DNA from: an uncultured Flavobacteriales bacterium
GTDB lineage: Bacteria; Bacteroidota; Bacteroidia; Flavobacteriales_D; Crocinitomicaceae
Assembly: GCA_905480145.1 (NCBI GenBank)
Contig: CAJQPA010000028.1
Span: 30,280-94,279, forward strand
Reading direction: 5' to 3'
DNA length: 64,000 nt
In this document: positions 9,041-18,694 of the stretch, piece after piece
Layout of the letters: each line of letters starts with the position of its first letter
Position numbering within the stretch: the stretch's first letter is position 1
Made by a program: the position numbers and the translations under genes
Notes under the pieces: model-generated
What the model was told of the DNA's origin: nothing
The model's database searches: none
The model's input: the letters and a program-made list of their open reading frames with translations, nothing else

Positions 9041-10367
9041 CATAGTATTACTTAGTTGGTCAAACGTATTTGGGCAAGGTAAAACAATCGATAAAATCGT
9101 CGCTCAAATTGGAGATAACGTTGTGTTACTCTCCGATATTCAGTCTCAAAAACTTCAGGCATTGCAAGGAGGCGTTACATTAACTCCAGAAATTGATTGT
9201 CAAATCTTAGAAGAATTGATGTTCCAATATTTGTTACTCAACCAGGCTGAATTAGATAGTATTGTTGTTTCTGATGAGCAAGTTGACGCAGAAATGGAAA
9301 GTAAAATACGTGTCATTGAACAACAAATTGGAAGTCGTGAGAAACTGGAAGAATTCTATGGGAAATCGGTGAATCAAATAAAAAGAGAGTTTCGACCAAT
9401 TATCAAAGACCAATTATTATCTAGAGAAATGGAACGTCAATTGACCAGCGTAATTTCTGTTTCTCCAAAAGATGTTGAACGCTTTTACAACGCATTGCCA
9501 ATGGATAGTATTCCATTGATAAATTCTCAATTGAGCTTTCAACAAATTGTAGTTTATCCTGAGGTTACTTTATCTGATAAAGAAAGAGCATTTAAGCAAC
9601 TTGATGAAATTAGAAATGGAATTGTTCGCGAAGGGAAATCTTTTGGTACTCAGGCAAGAATTCACTCTATGGATCCAGGAAGCGCTTCGAAAGGAGGAGA
9701 AATAAAAGCAACGAGAGGAATGATGGTTCCTCAATTCGAAGCATCGGTATTCAGTCTATCAGTTGGTGATGTGTCAGAAGTTTTTGAATCTACTTATGGA
9801 TATCACATTTTGAAACTCATTGACCGAAAAGGTGACAACTATACCTGTCAGCATATATTAATTATTCCAAATTTTGAAAATTCTTCACTTGAAGCCGCGG
9901 CAATTAGAGTTGATTCATGCTTTCAATTATTAAAACAAGGAAAAATTACTTGGAATGAAGCTGTAGTCAAATTTTCAAATGATGAAGCTACCATGCAAAA
10001 CCAGGGGGTGATAACCAATCCAATTACTGGAGAACAAACATGGGACATGGAAGATTTAAATCAAGTTGATCAACAAATATACATTCTGACCAACTCAATG
10101 GAAAAGGGTGATATATCAGAGCCAAACCTGTATACTAATTTGATGGAAAGAAAGCAAGGTGTTCGAATAGTTCGTCTTATGGAAAGAACATCACCGCATA
10201 GAGCCAACTTAACAGATGATTACACTTTGGTGCAAAGAGCCACTCAAAATGAGAAACGTGGTGAAGTTCTTCAAAAATGGACAGAAGCCAAGATTAAAAA
10301 TGCATACATTAAAATTGATAAAGAGTACCAAAATTGTGAATTCAGAAATGAGTGGATTTCACAATAA
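9012..10367 (+). CDS. SurA-type periplasmic chaperone / peptidyl-prolyl isomerase
   Basis: A 451-residue exported protein with a signal peptide (residues 1-21, ending NVFGQ), a SurA N-terminal domain (about 22-165, with IVAQIGDNVVLLSDIQSQ) and two parvulin domains (about 170-275, ending YGYHILKL, and 276-390). Length and order match E. coli SurA. The family escorts unfolded outer-membrane proteins to the BAM complex. ATGs at 9012 and 9018 are both possible starts, and both lie within the end of the preceding gene, so translation is coupled. C-terminal to the second parvulin domain is a basic tail. The MoxR gene starts 33 bases downstream. Confidence 0.9.
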   Translation: MKMKLTLAFSIVLLSWSNVFGQGKTIDKIVAQIGDNVVLLSDIQSQKLQALQGGVTLTPEIDCQILEELMFQYLLLNQAELDSIVVSDEQVDAEMESKIRVIEQQIGSREKLEEFYGKSVNQIKREFRPIIKDQLLSREMERQLTSVISVSPKDVERFYNALPMDSIPLINSQLSFQQIVVYPEVTLSDKERAFKQLDEIRNGIVREGKSFGTQARIHSMDPGSASKGGEIKATRGMMVPQFEASVFSLSVGDVSEVFESTYGYHILKLIDRKGDNYTCQHILIIPNFENSSLEAAAIRVDSCFQLLKQGKITWNEAVVKFSNDEATMQNQGVITNPITGEQTWDMEDLNQVDQQIYILTNSMEKGDISEPNLYTNLMERKQGVRIVRLMERTSPHRANLTDDYTLVQRATQNEKRGEVLQKWTEAKIKNAYIKIDKEYQNCEFRNEWISQ

Positions 10368-10400
10368 TTGTATCTTAGGGCAACAAAATTATTCTTTAAT

Positions 10401-11354
10401 ATGTCAGACAAACAAGAAATTGATCAATTAGTACAAAGCTTTCAGAAGCTTAAGACTGAAATTCATAAAGTAATCGTTGGTCAAGAAGAAGTTGTTGACC
10501 AAGTACTCATATCCATTTTTTCAAGAGGTCATTGTCTGCTTATTGGTGTTCCTGGCCTTGCTAAAACACTTTTGGTAAATACCATTTCTGATTGTTTAGG
10601 ATTAAGTTTTAACCGAGTTCAATTTACACCTGACTTAATGCCTTCTGACATTATTGGTTCAGAGATTCTTGATGAGAATAAAAATTTTAAATTTTTAAAA
10701 GGTCCTATTTTTTCAAATATCATTCTTGCCGATGAAATAAATAGAACACCTCCAAAAACACAATCTGCTCTACTCGAGGCAATGCAAGAGCGAAAAGTAA
10801 CAGCCGCAGGTGTTTCTTATGACTTACCTGCTCCATTTTTTGTTTTAGCGACACAAAACCCAATTGAACAAGAAGGAACTTATCCTTTACCTGAAGCACA
10901 ATTAGACCGTTTTATGTTCAACGTTTGGGTAGATTACCCAACCCTTGAAGAAGAGTTAGCAATTGTCAAATCGACTACGTCAGATCAAAAAGCATCTCTA
11001 AATGAAGTTGTATCAAGTGATGACATCATCAAGTATCAAGAATTAATTAGAAGAATACCAGTTGCCGATAATGTCCTAGAATACGCGGTAAAATTAGTAG
11101 CTAAAACAAGAGTTAAAAACGAATTGACTCCTCAATTAACAAAAGATTTTATCACATGGGGTGCAGGCCCAAGAGCATCTCAATATTTAATAATTGGAGC
11201 GAAATGCCACGCTGCTTTGAATGGGAAATACTCCCCAGACATTGAAGATGTAAAAGCGGTTGCTAAACCGATTCTTCGCCATAGAATCGTCCGAAATTAT
11301 AGGGCAGAAGCGGAAGGATATTCCATGGATAGAATTATTGACGAACTTCTTTAA
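10401..11354 (+). CDS. MoxR-family AAA+ ATPase
   Basis: A 317-residue cytoplasmic AAA+ protein. Walker A is GVPGLAKT (residues 49-56), Walker B is [11 protein letters not shown], and the sensor segment [23 protein letters not shown] is diagnostic of MoxR. MoxR proteins act with von Willebrand factor A partner proteins as chaperones for metal insertion or complex assembly. No VWA or DUF58 partner is visible here, which is unusual because they are normally adjacent; the downstream neighbour is the T9SS module instead. I chose the ATG at 10401 rather than an in-frame TTG at 10368, because the N-terminus then aligns with the family and a TATCTTAG element lies in between. Confidence 0.92.
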   Translation: MSDKQEIDQLVQSFQKLKTEIHKVIVGQEEVVDQVLISIFSRGHCLLIGVPGLAKTLLVNTISDCLGLSFNRVQFTPDLMPSDIIGSEILDENKNFKFLKGPIFSNIILADEINRTPPKTQSALLEAMQERKVTAAGVSYDLPAPFFVLATQNPIEQEGTYPLPEAQLDRFMFNVWVDYPTLEEELAIVKSTTSDQKASLNEVVSSDDIIKYQELIRRIPVADNVLEYAVKLVAKTRVKNELTPQLTKDFITWGAGPRASQYLIIGAKCHAALNGKYSPDIEDVKAVAKPILRHRIVRNYRAEAEGYSMDRIIDELL

Positions 11355-11412
11355 ATCTACGTTTAAATCCCCCAATTAGTAGGATAAATTTCATTTTCTA
11401 CCCGATAAAACA

Positions 11413-11444
11413 TTTGTTAATTCATTAATGTTTCATTAATTTCG
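11413..11444 (+). promoter_or_regulatory. Promoter for the adhesin/T9SS module
   Basis: TTTG (11413-11416), a 20-base spacer, and TAATTTCG (11437-11444) match the Bacteroidota promoter with one mismatch in the -7 box. It lies 43 bp before the first ATG of the module and follows a 58-base gap after moxR. Confidence 0.6.
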
Positions 11445-11486
11445 TGCACGATTGATACTACCAATCAACACTAATTATACTTATTA

Positions 11487-11810
11487 ATGAAAATTACTAC
11501 TCTACTCCTGCTTGGCTTGTTGGCTTCAAACTTTAGCTTTAGTCAAACATTTTCTTACTCATTTTCTGGTGAATTGAATGCTTCGAAAATTGTGAAAATC
11601 GAAAAAAAATGTAAAACCATTGCAAGTGTCGCAAACGCTAAATTCAAATACAAGGAAGATTCTGAACGAGGAGAGCTAATTTTAATTCTAGAAAAAAATC
11701 AAAAATCGCTTCGATCAGAAGCTGATAATCAATTCTCTCCTTCCGATATTAAGACAATTATGATTGACAATAATTTGTCTCCAATTTCATTTAGAAAAAT
11801 TTCCGAATAA
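11487..11810 (+). CDS. Small secreted protein of unknown function
   Basis: A 107-residue protein with a clear signal peptide (residues 1-20, ending NFSFSQ) and a mature part of about 87 residues that is basic and mixed alpha/beta (IVKIEKKCKTIASVANAKF, then GELILILEKNQ). I do not recognise a family. Its alternation of short strands and helices around ELILILEK and DIKTIMIDNN resembles small ferredoxin-like folds such as heavy-metal-associated domains, but there is no CxxC motif. It is the first gene behind the module promoter and is followed 11 bases later by the large adhesin gene, so it is probably co-expressed with it. Confidence 0.7.
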   Translation: MKITTLLLLGLLASNFSFSQTFSYSFSGELNASKIVKIEKKCKTIASVANAKFKYKEDSERGELILILEKNQKSLRSEADNQFSPSDIKTIMIDNNLSPISFRKISE

Positions 11811-11821
11811 CATTCATAAAC

Positions 11822-14800
11822 ATGAAGAACACAATTCTAGCGACATTGATCGCTACTCTATTTTCATTTTCCTATTTTGCACAATCAGATGGTTGCACCG
11901 CTGCAGATGTTATTGCCATTTCAGCTGACTGTCTGTTTCCGACACCAGGAACAACTACTGGAGCAACTCAAACCATAACTGGATGCACAGGAACTGCTGA
12001 TGATGATGTATGGTATCAATTTGTAGCAACTTCAACATCTCATCAAATTATAGTTACACCTATATCAGGATTTGACCCTGTTGTTCAATTATTTTCTGGT
12101 GGGTGTGGAACGTTACTGTCACTTGTTTGTAAAGACTCTGGGGCTGATGGAATTGAAGAAATCATTAATTATAATGGATTAACAATTGGAGTGACTTATA
12201 GAATACGAATATATGACTATTCCATAGGTTCTGGAACAGGAGATTTTACCATTTGTGTCAAAACACAACCAGCTGCACCATCAAATGACATTTGTAGCGC
12301 CCCTAACAGTCTAACTGTTAATTCAAGTTGTATCTATACTAACGCGACAACTGAAGGTGCTTCACAAAGCTATGCAGGATGCTCTGGTAACGCTGATGAT
12401 GATGTTTGGTTTAGTTTTGTTGCATCTAATTCGTTACAAAATATAACCGTCCATCCTTTAGATAATTTAGATTTAGTTTTTCAAGTGTATGAAGGAACTT
12501 GTGGCAGTCTCACATCCTTAGGATGCATTGACAATACCTTTACCTCTCAAGATGAGCAATCTGATATTGTAGGTTTAATACCGGGACAGACTTACCTTGT
12601 TCGTGTTTATGATTATTATAGCGGAACGACAGGAGATTTTCAAATTTGCATTACCGGAGACCCTACTCCTACTCCATCGAATGATGACCCATGTAACGCC
12701 ATTCAATTACCAGCAGTTACAGCAACATGTCAATATTCTCAATTTACAACTGTAGGGGCAACAGCCTCTCTAGGCGCCCCAACTCCATCGTCATGTGCTG
12801 GAGGAAGCGGAGCCGCGATTGGTGGATTCTCAGCAACTACCCAAGATATTTGGTTTAGTGTTACAGTGCCGTCCTCAGGAAATTTAGACATTACACCACA
12901 GCCTAATGGAGCTGCAGGGGCAATAACGGACGGAGTTATGGTTCTTTATTCTGGAACTTGTTCAAGTTTAACTCAAATTACTTGTTCTGACGATCACAAT
13001 TACCCGGGAGCCGCAAACGATCTTCTGCCATTAATTTCTGAAACAGGATTGGTTCCAGGATCAACTGTATATGTTCGATATTTTGGATTTGGATCAAGCG
13101 TTGGAACTTTTGGAATTTGTGCATCAACAACAACGAATGATGATTGTGCTAATGCACTCTACATATGCGATATTAATGGATATAGCGCGTCTACAAGTGG
13201 ATCCTATACACCTGATAGGCCAGACAATATGTTTGCGAATAATGAAACAGCTAGTGGTATAAATCAACCTGATGGAGTTAATACTGGAGGATTATTTGGA
13301 CAACCGGGGCCATGGGGAACTGGCAGTCCGCTATTTGATGTAGTCATAGATAATAACAGTTGGGTGAAATTTACAGCCTCTGCAACTTCAGCAACTTTAA
13401 CTGTAAGTATTTTTGATTGTTGGGTTGGAAATTATCCTCTTGGAGGCATTCAAATGCAAATTTTTGAAGCCAACGATTGTATGAACTTTGTGCCTGTATC
13501 TAACTATGAAGAAAGTAGTACAGGGTTTGTAATTACTGCAAACGGCTTAACCATTGGAAATGATTATTATTTAATGGTAGATGGTTTTGGTGGTGACATC
13601 TGTAATTACACAATTACAGCTGATTCAGGAGTTCAATTTCCTGAAATAGAGCCCGTTGCTCCCGTTTGTGAAGGTAGCACAGTAACTTTGACCGCTCCTC
13701 CTGGCGCAACATCATACCTATGGGCACATTCTGGTGAAGTATCTCCGATTGTAAATGTTACTCCGGGTACCTCACAAAATTACTCATGTGAAGTGACTGG
13801 ACTTTGTGATTACAAGCAGACCTTAGATGTTTTTGTGGAAGTCATCCAAAACCCGACAGTGACTATCACCAATGGAACGAACATATCAATATGCAGTGGA
13901 GATAATGTTGATTTGACCGCAATAGGAGCTTCAACATATATATGGTCAACAACTCAAAACGGAGATGTAATTAATGTTTCACCTACCACATTAACAAATT
14001 ATACTGTTACTGGTACCTTAAATGGCTGCTCAGATGATGCTGTTATTAGTGTAGGTATCAATCTAGATCCTACTCTTTCTGCCACCCCTTCTTCAATTGA
14101 TGCTGATTGCGGTGCATCCAACGGTGCTTTGAACGGAGCAGTGGCTATTGGTGCTGCTACTCTAACCTATTCATGGTCTGATGGAATTTCTGTTATTGGC
14201 TCTTCAGCCAATTTACCAGGAATTCCCGCAGGAGATTATTACTTAACAGTAACAGATGGAAATACATGTTCTGATATATTTGGACCATTTAACGTCTCAA
14301 ACCCTGGCGCACCTGTGGCTCCATCTATTACAGTAGATGACTCTTCTCCGTGTGTTAATGGCTCTATTCAATTAACGGCAGCAGGAGATGGAAGTGCTAC
14401 TTTTTCTTGGTCTGGTCCAAATGGATTTACTGCGAATAGCGCAACCATAAACATCACAAACATAACAATTGCTGAAGGCGGCAACTATTGTGTTTCTCAA
14501 ACTGTTGCTGGTTGTACCGGTCCTTCAACTTGTGAATCTATTGTTGTTGACCCATTACCAACAATTAATATCACTGCTCTCAATGATGACTCTACCATTT
14601 GCTTGAACTCGGATTTCACTTTAACAGCAACGGGAGCGCAAGATTATATATGGTCGGGACCAAACGGTTTTACAAGTACTCAAGATGTAGCTTCTGTATC
14701 CAATGTTTCCTCTGCTAATGACGGCATTTATTCTGTTACTGGAACGGATCTAAATGGATGTGTAAGCACAGGTAGTATTCCAGTTTCAATCCTCTCACTT

Positions 14801-15583
14801 CCGGTTATTGACTTACAAGCCAATGATTCAAATTCAACTTATTGTAATGGTTTTATTGCAATATTGAGTGCTTCAGGAGCTGGAACTTACAATTGGACTG
14901 GACCAGATAATTACTCAGCATCTAGCGATTCTGCTATTGTACTAAATCTTTCAGCGAATTCTGAAGGATATTATGTTGCAGAAGGGATTGATAGCGAGGG
15001 ATGTATAAATAGCGATAGTATTTTCGTATCTGTCGTTACAGATGTGCCTGCTTTTGCACCAGCTGACACATCTCTTTGCCCAGGAGAAAAATTAATGCTC
15101 TATGGAAGTGGAGGGGTAAACTATAGCTGGACTGGACCCAATGGTTTTTATTCAGAAGATCAAAATCCTGTGATTTCAAACGACCTAGCATTCTCAGATG
15201 CTGGATGGTATACATTAACTACAATTGATACGGATGGTTGCTTAGGTTATGACTCAACCTACCTCGATGTTACCAATGATGCAAATTGCCTTCGTATTCC
15301 AAATTTATTAACACCTAATTTTGATGGACAAAATGATGAATGGGAAATTTACGGTTTAGACAATTTTGAAAATGCCGAAGTGTCAATATTCAATCGATGG
15401 GGTAACTTAATTTATTACTCTTCACCGTATGACAATAATTGGATTGGAGAGGTCAATAAGGGAGCCACTATAGAAAAAGATGGGATAGTACCAGCAGGAA
15501 CTTATTTCTATATTATTCAGTTGAACGAGAATATTGATTCAGAAAATGATCTATTCAAAGGTTATATCGAAGTAGAATATTAA
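11822..15583 (+). CDS. Large T9SS-secreted adhesin with type B sorting domain
   Basis: A 1253-residue surface protein. Residues 1-21 are a signal peptide. Four cysteine-rich beta modules follow at about 25-147, 157-280, 291-434 and 442-602; the first three share D-D-V-W or D-I-W, a C-x-L segment and a final GDFxIC-like strand, resembling pre-peptidase C-terminal modules. Residues 606-1150 hold a chain of Ig/PKD-like modules, one SprB-repeat-like unit (about 750-830), and four copies of a WSGPNGF-type unit. The last 98 residues form a CHU_C/type B sorting tail: IPNLLTPNFDGQNDEW, then SIFNRWGNLIY and GTYFYIIQL. Type B cargo is exported by the type IX system and needs a PorP/SprF partner, which is the next gene. 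Binding target unknown. Confidence 0.9.
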   Translation: MKNTILATLIATLFSFSYFAQSDGCTAADVIAISADCLFPTPGTTTGATQTITGCTGTADDDVWYQFVATSTSHQIIVTPISGFDPVVQLFSGGCGTLLSLVCKDSGADGIEEIINYNGLTIGVTYRIRIYDYSIGSGTGDFTICVKTQPAAPSNDICSAPNSLTVNSSCIYTNATTEGASQSYAGCSGNADDDVWFSFVASNSLQNITVHPLDNLDLVFQVYEGTCGSLTSLGCIDNTFTSQDEQSDIVGLIPGQTYLVRVYDYYSGTTGDFQICITGDPTPTPSNDDPCNAIQLPAVTATCQYSQFTTVGATASLGAPTPSSCAGGSGAAIGGFSATTQDIWFSVTVPSSGNLDITPQPNGAAGAITDGVMVLYSGTCSSLTQITCSDDHNYPGAANDLLPLISETGLVPGSTVYVRYFGFGSSVGTFGICASTTTNDDCANALYICDINGYSASTSGSYTPDRPDNMFANNETASGINQPDGVNTGGLFGQPGPWGTGSPLFDVVIDNNSWVKFTASATSATLTVSIFDCWVGNYPLGGIQMQIFEANDCMNFVPVSNYEESSTGFVITANGLTIGNDYYLMVDGFGGDICNYTITADSGVQFPEIEPVAPVCEGSTVTLTAPPGATSYLWAHSGEVSPIVNVTPGTSQNYSCEVTGLCDYKQTLDVFVEVIQNPTVTITNGTNISICSGDNVDLTAIGASTYIWSTTQNGDVINVSPTTLTNYTVTGTLNGCSDDAVISVGINLDPTLSATPSSIDADCGASNGALNGAVAIGAATLTYSWSDGISVIGSSANLPGIPAGDYYLTVTDGNTCSDIFGPFNVSNPGAPVAPSITVDDSSPCVNGSIQLTAAGDGSATFSWSGPNGFTANSATINITNITIAEGGNYCVSQTVAGCTGPSTCESIVVDPLPTINITALNDDSTICLNSDFTLTATGAQDYIWSGPNGFTSTQDVASVSNVSSANDGIYSVTGTDLNGCVSTGSIPVSILSLPVIDLQANDSNSTYCNGFIAILSASGAGTYNWTGPDNYSASSDSAIVLNLSANSEGYYVAEGIDSEGCINSDSIFVSVVTDVPAFAPADTSLCPGEKLMLYGSGGVNYSWTGPNGFYSEDQNPVISNDLAFSDAGWYTLTTIDTDGCLGYDSTYLDVTNDANCLRIPNLLTPNFDGQNDEWEIYGLDNFENAEVSIFNRWGNLIYYSSPYDNNWIGEVNKGATIEKDGIVPAGTYFYIIQLNENIDSENDLFKGYIEVEY

Positions 15584-15593
15584 GCTAAATAAA

Positions 15594-16508
15594 ATGAAAA
15601 AAAAACTTACCATAGTTTTAGCCATACTGTTCAGTTTTCAGGCTAATGCCCAGCAAGATGAACAAATGTCATTGTACATGTACAACAAGCTCTATTTCAA
15701 CCCAGCATACGCTGGCTCAAGGGACGCTATTAGTGCCATTGCTATTGCCAGATTTCAATGGGTTAATTTTGACGGCGCTCCCAACACGCAATGGTTTAGT
15801 ATCCACACACCTATTTTACAAAAATCAATGGGGATAGGAGCTCATTTGGTCAATGATAGAATTGGAAATCGCACTAGAACATCAGTCTTTGGAGATGTCA
15901 ATGGAAGTATCGCTCTGAACAACAAAACAAGTCGATTGTCAATCGGTCTTTCAGGGGGGATAGACATTCTTGGGTATGATTTCTCTTCCGTTATTGTAAA
16001 CGATCAAAACGATCCTTATTTCGGTGAAGTTTATAGTGAAACTAAACCAAATGTTGGAGCCGGTCTATACTATTATAACGACAAACACTTCTTTGGAATA
16101 TCTTCACCTAGAATCTTAGAAGCTTCATCAAATGTGCTTGATTCTATCTCAACAAAACTAAACGCACGTCACTTTTTCATCACGGGAGGATATGTATTCA
16201 AACTTAACAGTGTTTTAAAACTGCACCCGTCAGCTTTAATTAAATACACGCCCTACTCCCCTATTACAGCTGATGTCAACGTAAGCTTATTGATGTATGA
16301 GAAAATGTGGGCAGGAGTAATGTATCGCTTTCATGAAGCTATGGGCATTAATCTAGTTTATAACATTAAGGAAAAATTAAGTGTCGGCTACGTGTATGAC
16401 TTCCCCATAAATGGGCTAAGAACATACCAAAATGGGTCACATGAAATTTTTCTTAGATATGATTTCAAGCCGAAAAAAGCAGTTTATACATCACCTCGAT
16501 ACTTTTAA
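15594..16508 (+). CDS. PorP/SprF-family type IX secretion outer-membrane protein
   Basis: A 304-residue outer-membrane barrel protein. Residues 1-19 are a signal peptide (ending ANAQ), and the mature start QQDEQMSLYMYNKLYFNPAYAGSRD is the hallmark of the PorP/SprF family. Repeated aromatic/glycine strands continue to the C-terminus. In Flavobacterium johnsoniae, SprF is needed for secretion and attachment of the adhesin SprB, and each SprF-like protein is thought to serve a linked type B cargo. The gene begins 10 bases after the adhesin stop and ends 3 bases before the OmpA/PD40 gene, so the three are one operon. Core PorP is also possible, but the linkage to a single type B adhesin favours the SprF role. 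Confidence 0.9.
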   Translation: MKKKLTIVLAILFSFQANAQQDEQMSLYMYNKLYFNPAYAGSRDAISAIAIARFQWVNFDGAPNTQWFSIHTPILQKSMGIGAHLVNDRIGNRTRTSVFGDVNGSIALNNKTSRLSIGLSGGIDILGYDFSSVIVNDQNDPYFGEVYSETKPNVGAGLYYYNDKHFFGISSPRILEASSNVLDSISTKLNARHFFITGGYVFKLNSVLKLHPSALIKYTPYSPITADVNVSLLMYEKMWAGVMYRFHEAMGINLVYNIKEKLSVGYVYDFPINGLRTYQNGSHEIFLRYDFKPKKAVYTSPRYF

Positions 16509-16511
16509 TAC

Positions 16512-18659
16512 ATGAAAAATATTTTTGTAATTATTTGCGTTTTATTTGCTTCCAATTCTATTGGGCAACTCAAACAAAAAACAGCAGACAAACTATTTGA
16601 CAACTTGGAATATTTCAAATGTGTTGAGATGTATTCTGAATTAGCAGATAGGGCTATTGCTGGAAAAAAGAAGGGCAATTGGGACAACTTAAATAAAGCA
16701 GCAGTTTCTAATTACCACCTTTTTAGAATGAAAGATGCTGCGCATTATTATGAATTACTTCATTCTAAAAACAAGCTCAACGAAGAAGATCGAATGCATT
16801 ACATCGAAGCTTTAAGATTCACTGAGAAATATGGAAAAAGTCAAGAGATCGCTCGAGAAAGTACAAACCTATTTCCAAAGAATTCATATTTCTCGACAAT
16901 TCATGCAAACAAGGATCAATTCAATGCCTTATTTTCAGACTCCGCATTTTACAGATTAAAAGAGGCTTCAGTTAATTCTGGGAGAGGAGATTTTGCTGCT
17001 GTTTATTACCAAAACTCTATCGTTTATGCTTCTAAAAGCAGAAACACAGGTTTTATTACTCCCAAATATGGTTGGGATAATGATTACTATTTAAATATTA
17101 TGCAATCTAATTTTGGAACTGATTCCATTTTAGAATCTCCAACAATGTTGAAGCATCAATTCATCTCTAAAGCCCATGATGGCCCTGTAGCTTTCAATTC
17201 TGATGGAACAGAAATGATCATTACTAAAAACACATTAGGAAAGAAAAATGGTAAAGAAGTAATCGTGCTTTCTATCTATTTCTCAAAAATGGAGAATGGA
17301 GAGTGGAGCGAATTAAAACCATTTGAATTCAACAATAAAGCATACAATGTTGGACACGGAGTTCTCAGTAAGGACGGTCAGCAACTATATTTTGTTTCTG
17401 ATAAACCGGGAGGGTATGGAGAAGCAGATATATACGTATGTAGCAAAGCTGGTAACGGATGGTCTGAGCCGACCAATCTTGGTGAAAATATTAATACTGA
17501 GCAAAATGAAATGTTTCCTTTTGTGCAAGAGGGGGTTTTATATTTTGCTTCTGCCGGACATTACGGACTCGGAGGGCTTGATATATTCGAAGCGAAAAAA
17601 GATGGCTCTAGCCAGCCGAAAAATGTCGGCTACCCAGTTAATTCGTCCAACGATGATTTTGCTTTAATTTTTGATAAAACTGGAAAAATAGGATATTTAT
17701 CCAGTAATAGAGAAGAAAACGTTGATCGAATTTATCATGTCAACAAGCGAAAGCTGAACATTGATTTAATTGTAGATGTTTTTGAAAAGTATGAGTCTTT
17801 AGAGCCTCTTGCTAATCAAATGGTTACTATCAAAAATATGACAACTCAACAAGTTGACTCTATTGAAACGAATGATCAAGGTCAATTAGAAACGTCAATA
17901 GCTATTAATAATGAATATCGCATTTATACCCAAAAAAATGAGTTCATCTTGTTAAAAGAGGCTTCTCTTAATACTGAGAACATAAGAAAAGACACAGTTT
18001 TCAAAAGGGGCTTGGTCTTAAAACCAACAACTATGATTATTCATGTTCGAGTTGTTGAAAAAGGATCTCGAAAAGTTATTCCAATGGCAACGACAACTAT
18101 ATCAGACTATAATTTAGGAACAGATACTACACTGATCACAAACAGCGAAGGGATCATTAGCCTAGTTGTTGATCGAAATAAGGTATTATGGGCACATGGA
18201 GCTAAAAAAGGATTCATTGATGGTGATGTATCGTTTAATACAACAAATGAAAACGATAAAGTTTTTGACATTGAACTTGCTCTATCCCCTATTCGAAAAG
18301 GAGAAAAGTTTAAATTAGAGAATATATTTTATGACCTAAATAAATCTACTTTAAGAGAAAAAAGCATGAAGTCATTGGATAAATTAGCAGATTTCCTTTT
18401 AAAAAATGATCTGAAAATTGAATTAAGTGCGCATACTGATTCAAGAGGTAGTAATTCATACAACCAGCGCTTATCTCAAGCTAGAGCCCAAAGTTGTGTT
18501 AATTATCTCAAGAAAAAAGGCGTACTAAGTAAGAATATTAGAGCAAAGGGGTACGGAGAATACAAGCTTATCAACCGCTGTAAAAATGGTGTCAAATGTT
18601 CTGAAGAAGAACATCAGGATAACAGAAGAACAGAAGTTCAGATTCTTGAAGTCAATTAG
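16512..18659 (+). CDS. TPR, PD40 and OmpA domain envelope protein (PorE/SprD-like)
   Basis: A 715-residue exported protein. Residues 1-18 are a signal peptide. TPR-like helices occupy about 20-130, a WD40-like PD40 beta-propeller about 190-400 (VAFNSDGTEMI, GHGVLSKDGQQLYFVSDKP, GVLYFASAGHYGLGGLDIF, GKIGYLSSNRE), then a carboxypeptidase-regulatory-like sandwich, and an OmpA peptidoglycan-binding domain at about 605-715 (ENIFYDLNKSTLREKS, LSAHTDSRGSNSYNQRLSQ, RRTEVQI). PorE of P. gingivalis has this architecture and anchors the T9SS to the cell wall; sprD in Flavobacterium encodes a related partner of SprB. A terminator hairpin follows the gene. Here it probably anchors the module's PorP/SprF protein to peptidoglycan. 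Confidence 0.9.
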   Translation: MKNIFVIICVLFASNSIGQLKQKTADKLFDNLEYFKCVEMYSELADRAIAGKKKGNWDNLNKAAVSNYHLFRMKDAAHYYELLHSKNKLNEEDRMHYIEALRFTEKYGKSQEIARESTNLFPKNSYFSTIHANKDQFNALFSDSAFYRLKEASVNSGRGDFAAVYYQNSIVYASKSRNTGFITPKYGWDNDYYLNIMQSNFGTDSILESPTMLKHQFISKAHDGPVAFNSDGTEMIITKNTLGKKNGKEVIVLSIYFSKMENGEWSELKPFEFNNKAYNVGHGVLSKDGQQLYFVSDKPGGYGEADIYVCSKAGNGWSEPTNLGENINTEQNEMFPFVQEGVLYFASAGHYGLGGLDIFEAKKDGSSQPKNVGYPVNSSNDDFALIFDKTGKIGYLSSNREENVDRIYHVNKRKLNIDLIVDVFEKYESLEPLANQMVTIKNMTTQQVDSIETNDQGQLETSIAINNEYRIYTQKNEFILLKEASLNTENIRKDTVFKRGLVLKPTTMIIHVRVVEKGSRKVIPMATTTISDYNLGTDTTLITNSEGIISLVVDRNKVLWAHGAKKGFIDGDVSFNTTNENDKVFDIELALSPIRKGEKFKLENIFYDLNKSTLREKSMKSLDKLADFLLKNDLKIELSAHTDSRGSNSYNQRLSQARAQSCVNYLKKKGVLSKNIRAKGYGEYKLINRCKNGVKCSEEEHQDNRRTEVQILEVN

Positions 18660-18663
18660 TAAA

Positions 18664-18694
18664 ACAAGGGCTTTTAAAAAATAAAAGCCCTTGT
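18664..18694 (+). terminator. Terminator hairpin after the adhesin operon
   Basis: ACAAGGGCTTTT and AAAAGCCCTTGT form a perfect 12-bp stem with a 7-base loop, 5 bases after the stop of the OmpA/PD40 gene. There is no strong T run after it on the plus strand. Confidence 0.7.
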
